Part shown: one piece after another, positions 14,653 through 14,692 of the stretch
Position numbering within the stretch: position 1 is the first letter of the stretch
Layout: each line of letters begins with the position of its first letter
From: Acidithiobacillus sp.
Lineage (GTDB): Bacteria > Pseudomonadota > Gammaproteobacteria > Acidithiobacillales > Acidithiobacillaceae
Direction: 5' to 3'
Length of the DNA stretch: 14,692 nucleotides
NCBI GenBank assembly: GCA_028065135.1
Contig: JAPTWR010000149.1
Coordinates: forward strand, 1-14,692
Notes under the pieces: model-generated
Database searches by the model: none
The model's input: the letters and a program-made list of their open reading frames with translations, nothing else
Told to the model about the DNA's origin: nothing
Translations under genes and position numbers: made by a program

Positions 14653-14692
14653 TGGCTGGCCAGCAAGTAATCAGCAGAGCGTTTATTGCAAG

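Overview
This is a mosaic accessory region. Every recognisable gene lies on the minus strand, and the pieces differ in base composition. It suggests a Gram-negative bacterium, probably a proteobacterium: it carries integron-type attC recombination sites, a fragment of an IS1182-type transposase, and GC-rich defence-like genes next to distinctly AT-richer cassette genes. I cannot name a genus. The AT-rich right edge has 20-bp phased repeats and could be a plasmid origin or an IS terminus, so plasmid or genomic island are both possible.

Layout, in direction of transcription (right to left). (1) 14199-14692: no gene. It holds three copies of a CAGGATGAAAC repeat and an iteron-like array. (2) 12744-14144: a phospholipase C/acid phosphatase-type phosphoesterase with no signal peptide. 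(3) 12350-12743: no gene, but a 62-nt imperfect hairpin. (4) 10130-12349: a tightly packed set made of a DUF2235 alpha/beta hydrolase, a 116-aa unknown protein, a 56-aa unknown protein and a cholera-toxin-A-like mono-ADP-ribosyltransferase whose stop codon lies inside an attC site. (5) 9022-10050: a PLD-family (HKD) nuclease-like gene whose stop also lies inside an attC site. These last two genes therefore look like integron cassettes. (6) 8618-8978: wreckage of an ATPase gene (N-terminus only, frameshifted), then a possible tiny ORF. (7) 314-8364: a compact operon with a 1619-aa STAND-type NTPase (N-terminal PD-(D/E)XK-like nuclease domain, P-loop, long helical C-terminus), overlapping by GTGA a 480-aa PD-(D/E)XK protein with a Cys/His cluster, then an IS1182-scarred junction, then (ATGA overlap) a 486-aa nuclease-like protein ending in a SEC-C zinc motif.

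Interpretation: the left half is best read as an anti-phage operon of Avs-like logic: a STAND sensor with a nuclease effector plus two further nuclease-fold/zinc proteins. I do not recognise this gene combination as a named system. An IS insertion and deletion has removed most of whatever lay between the last two genes, so the operon may be only partly functional. The right half is a set of possible effectors (ADP-ribosyltransferase, DUF2235 lipase, PLC) and a nuclease, at least partly assembled through integron cassettes.
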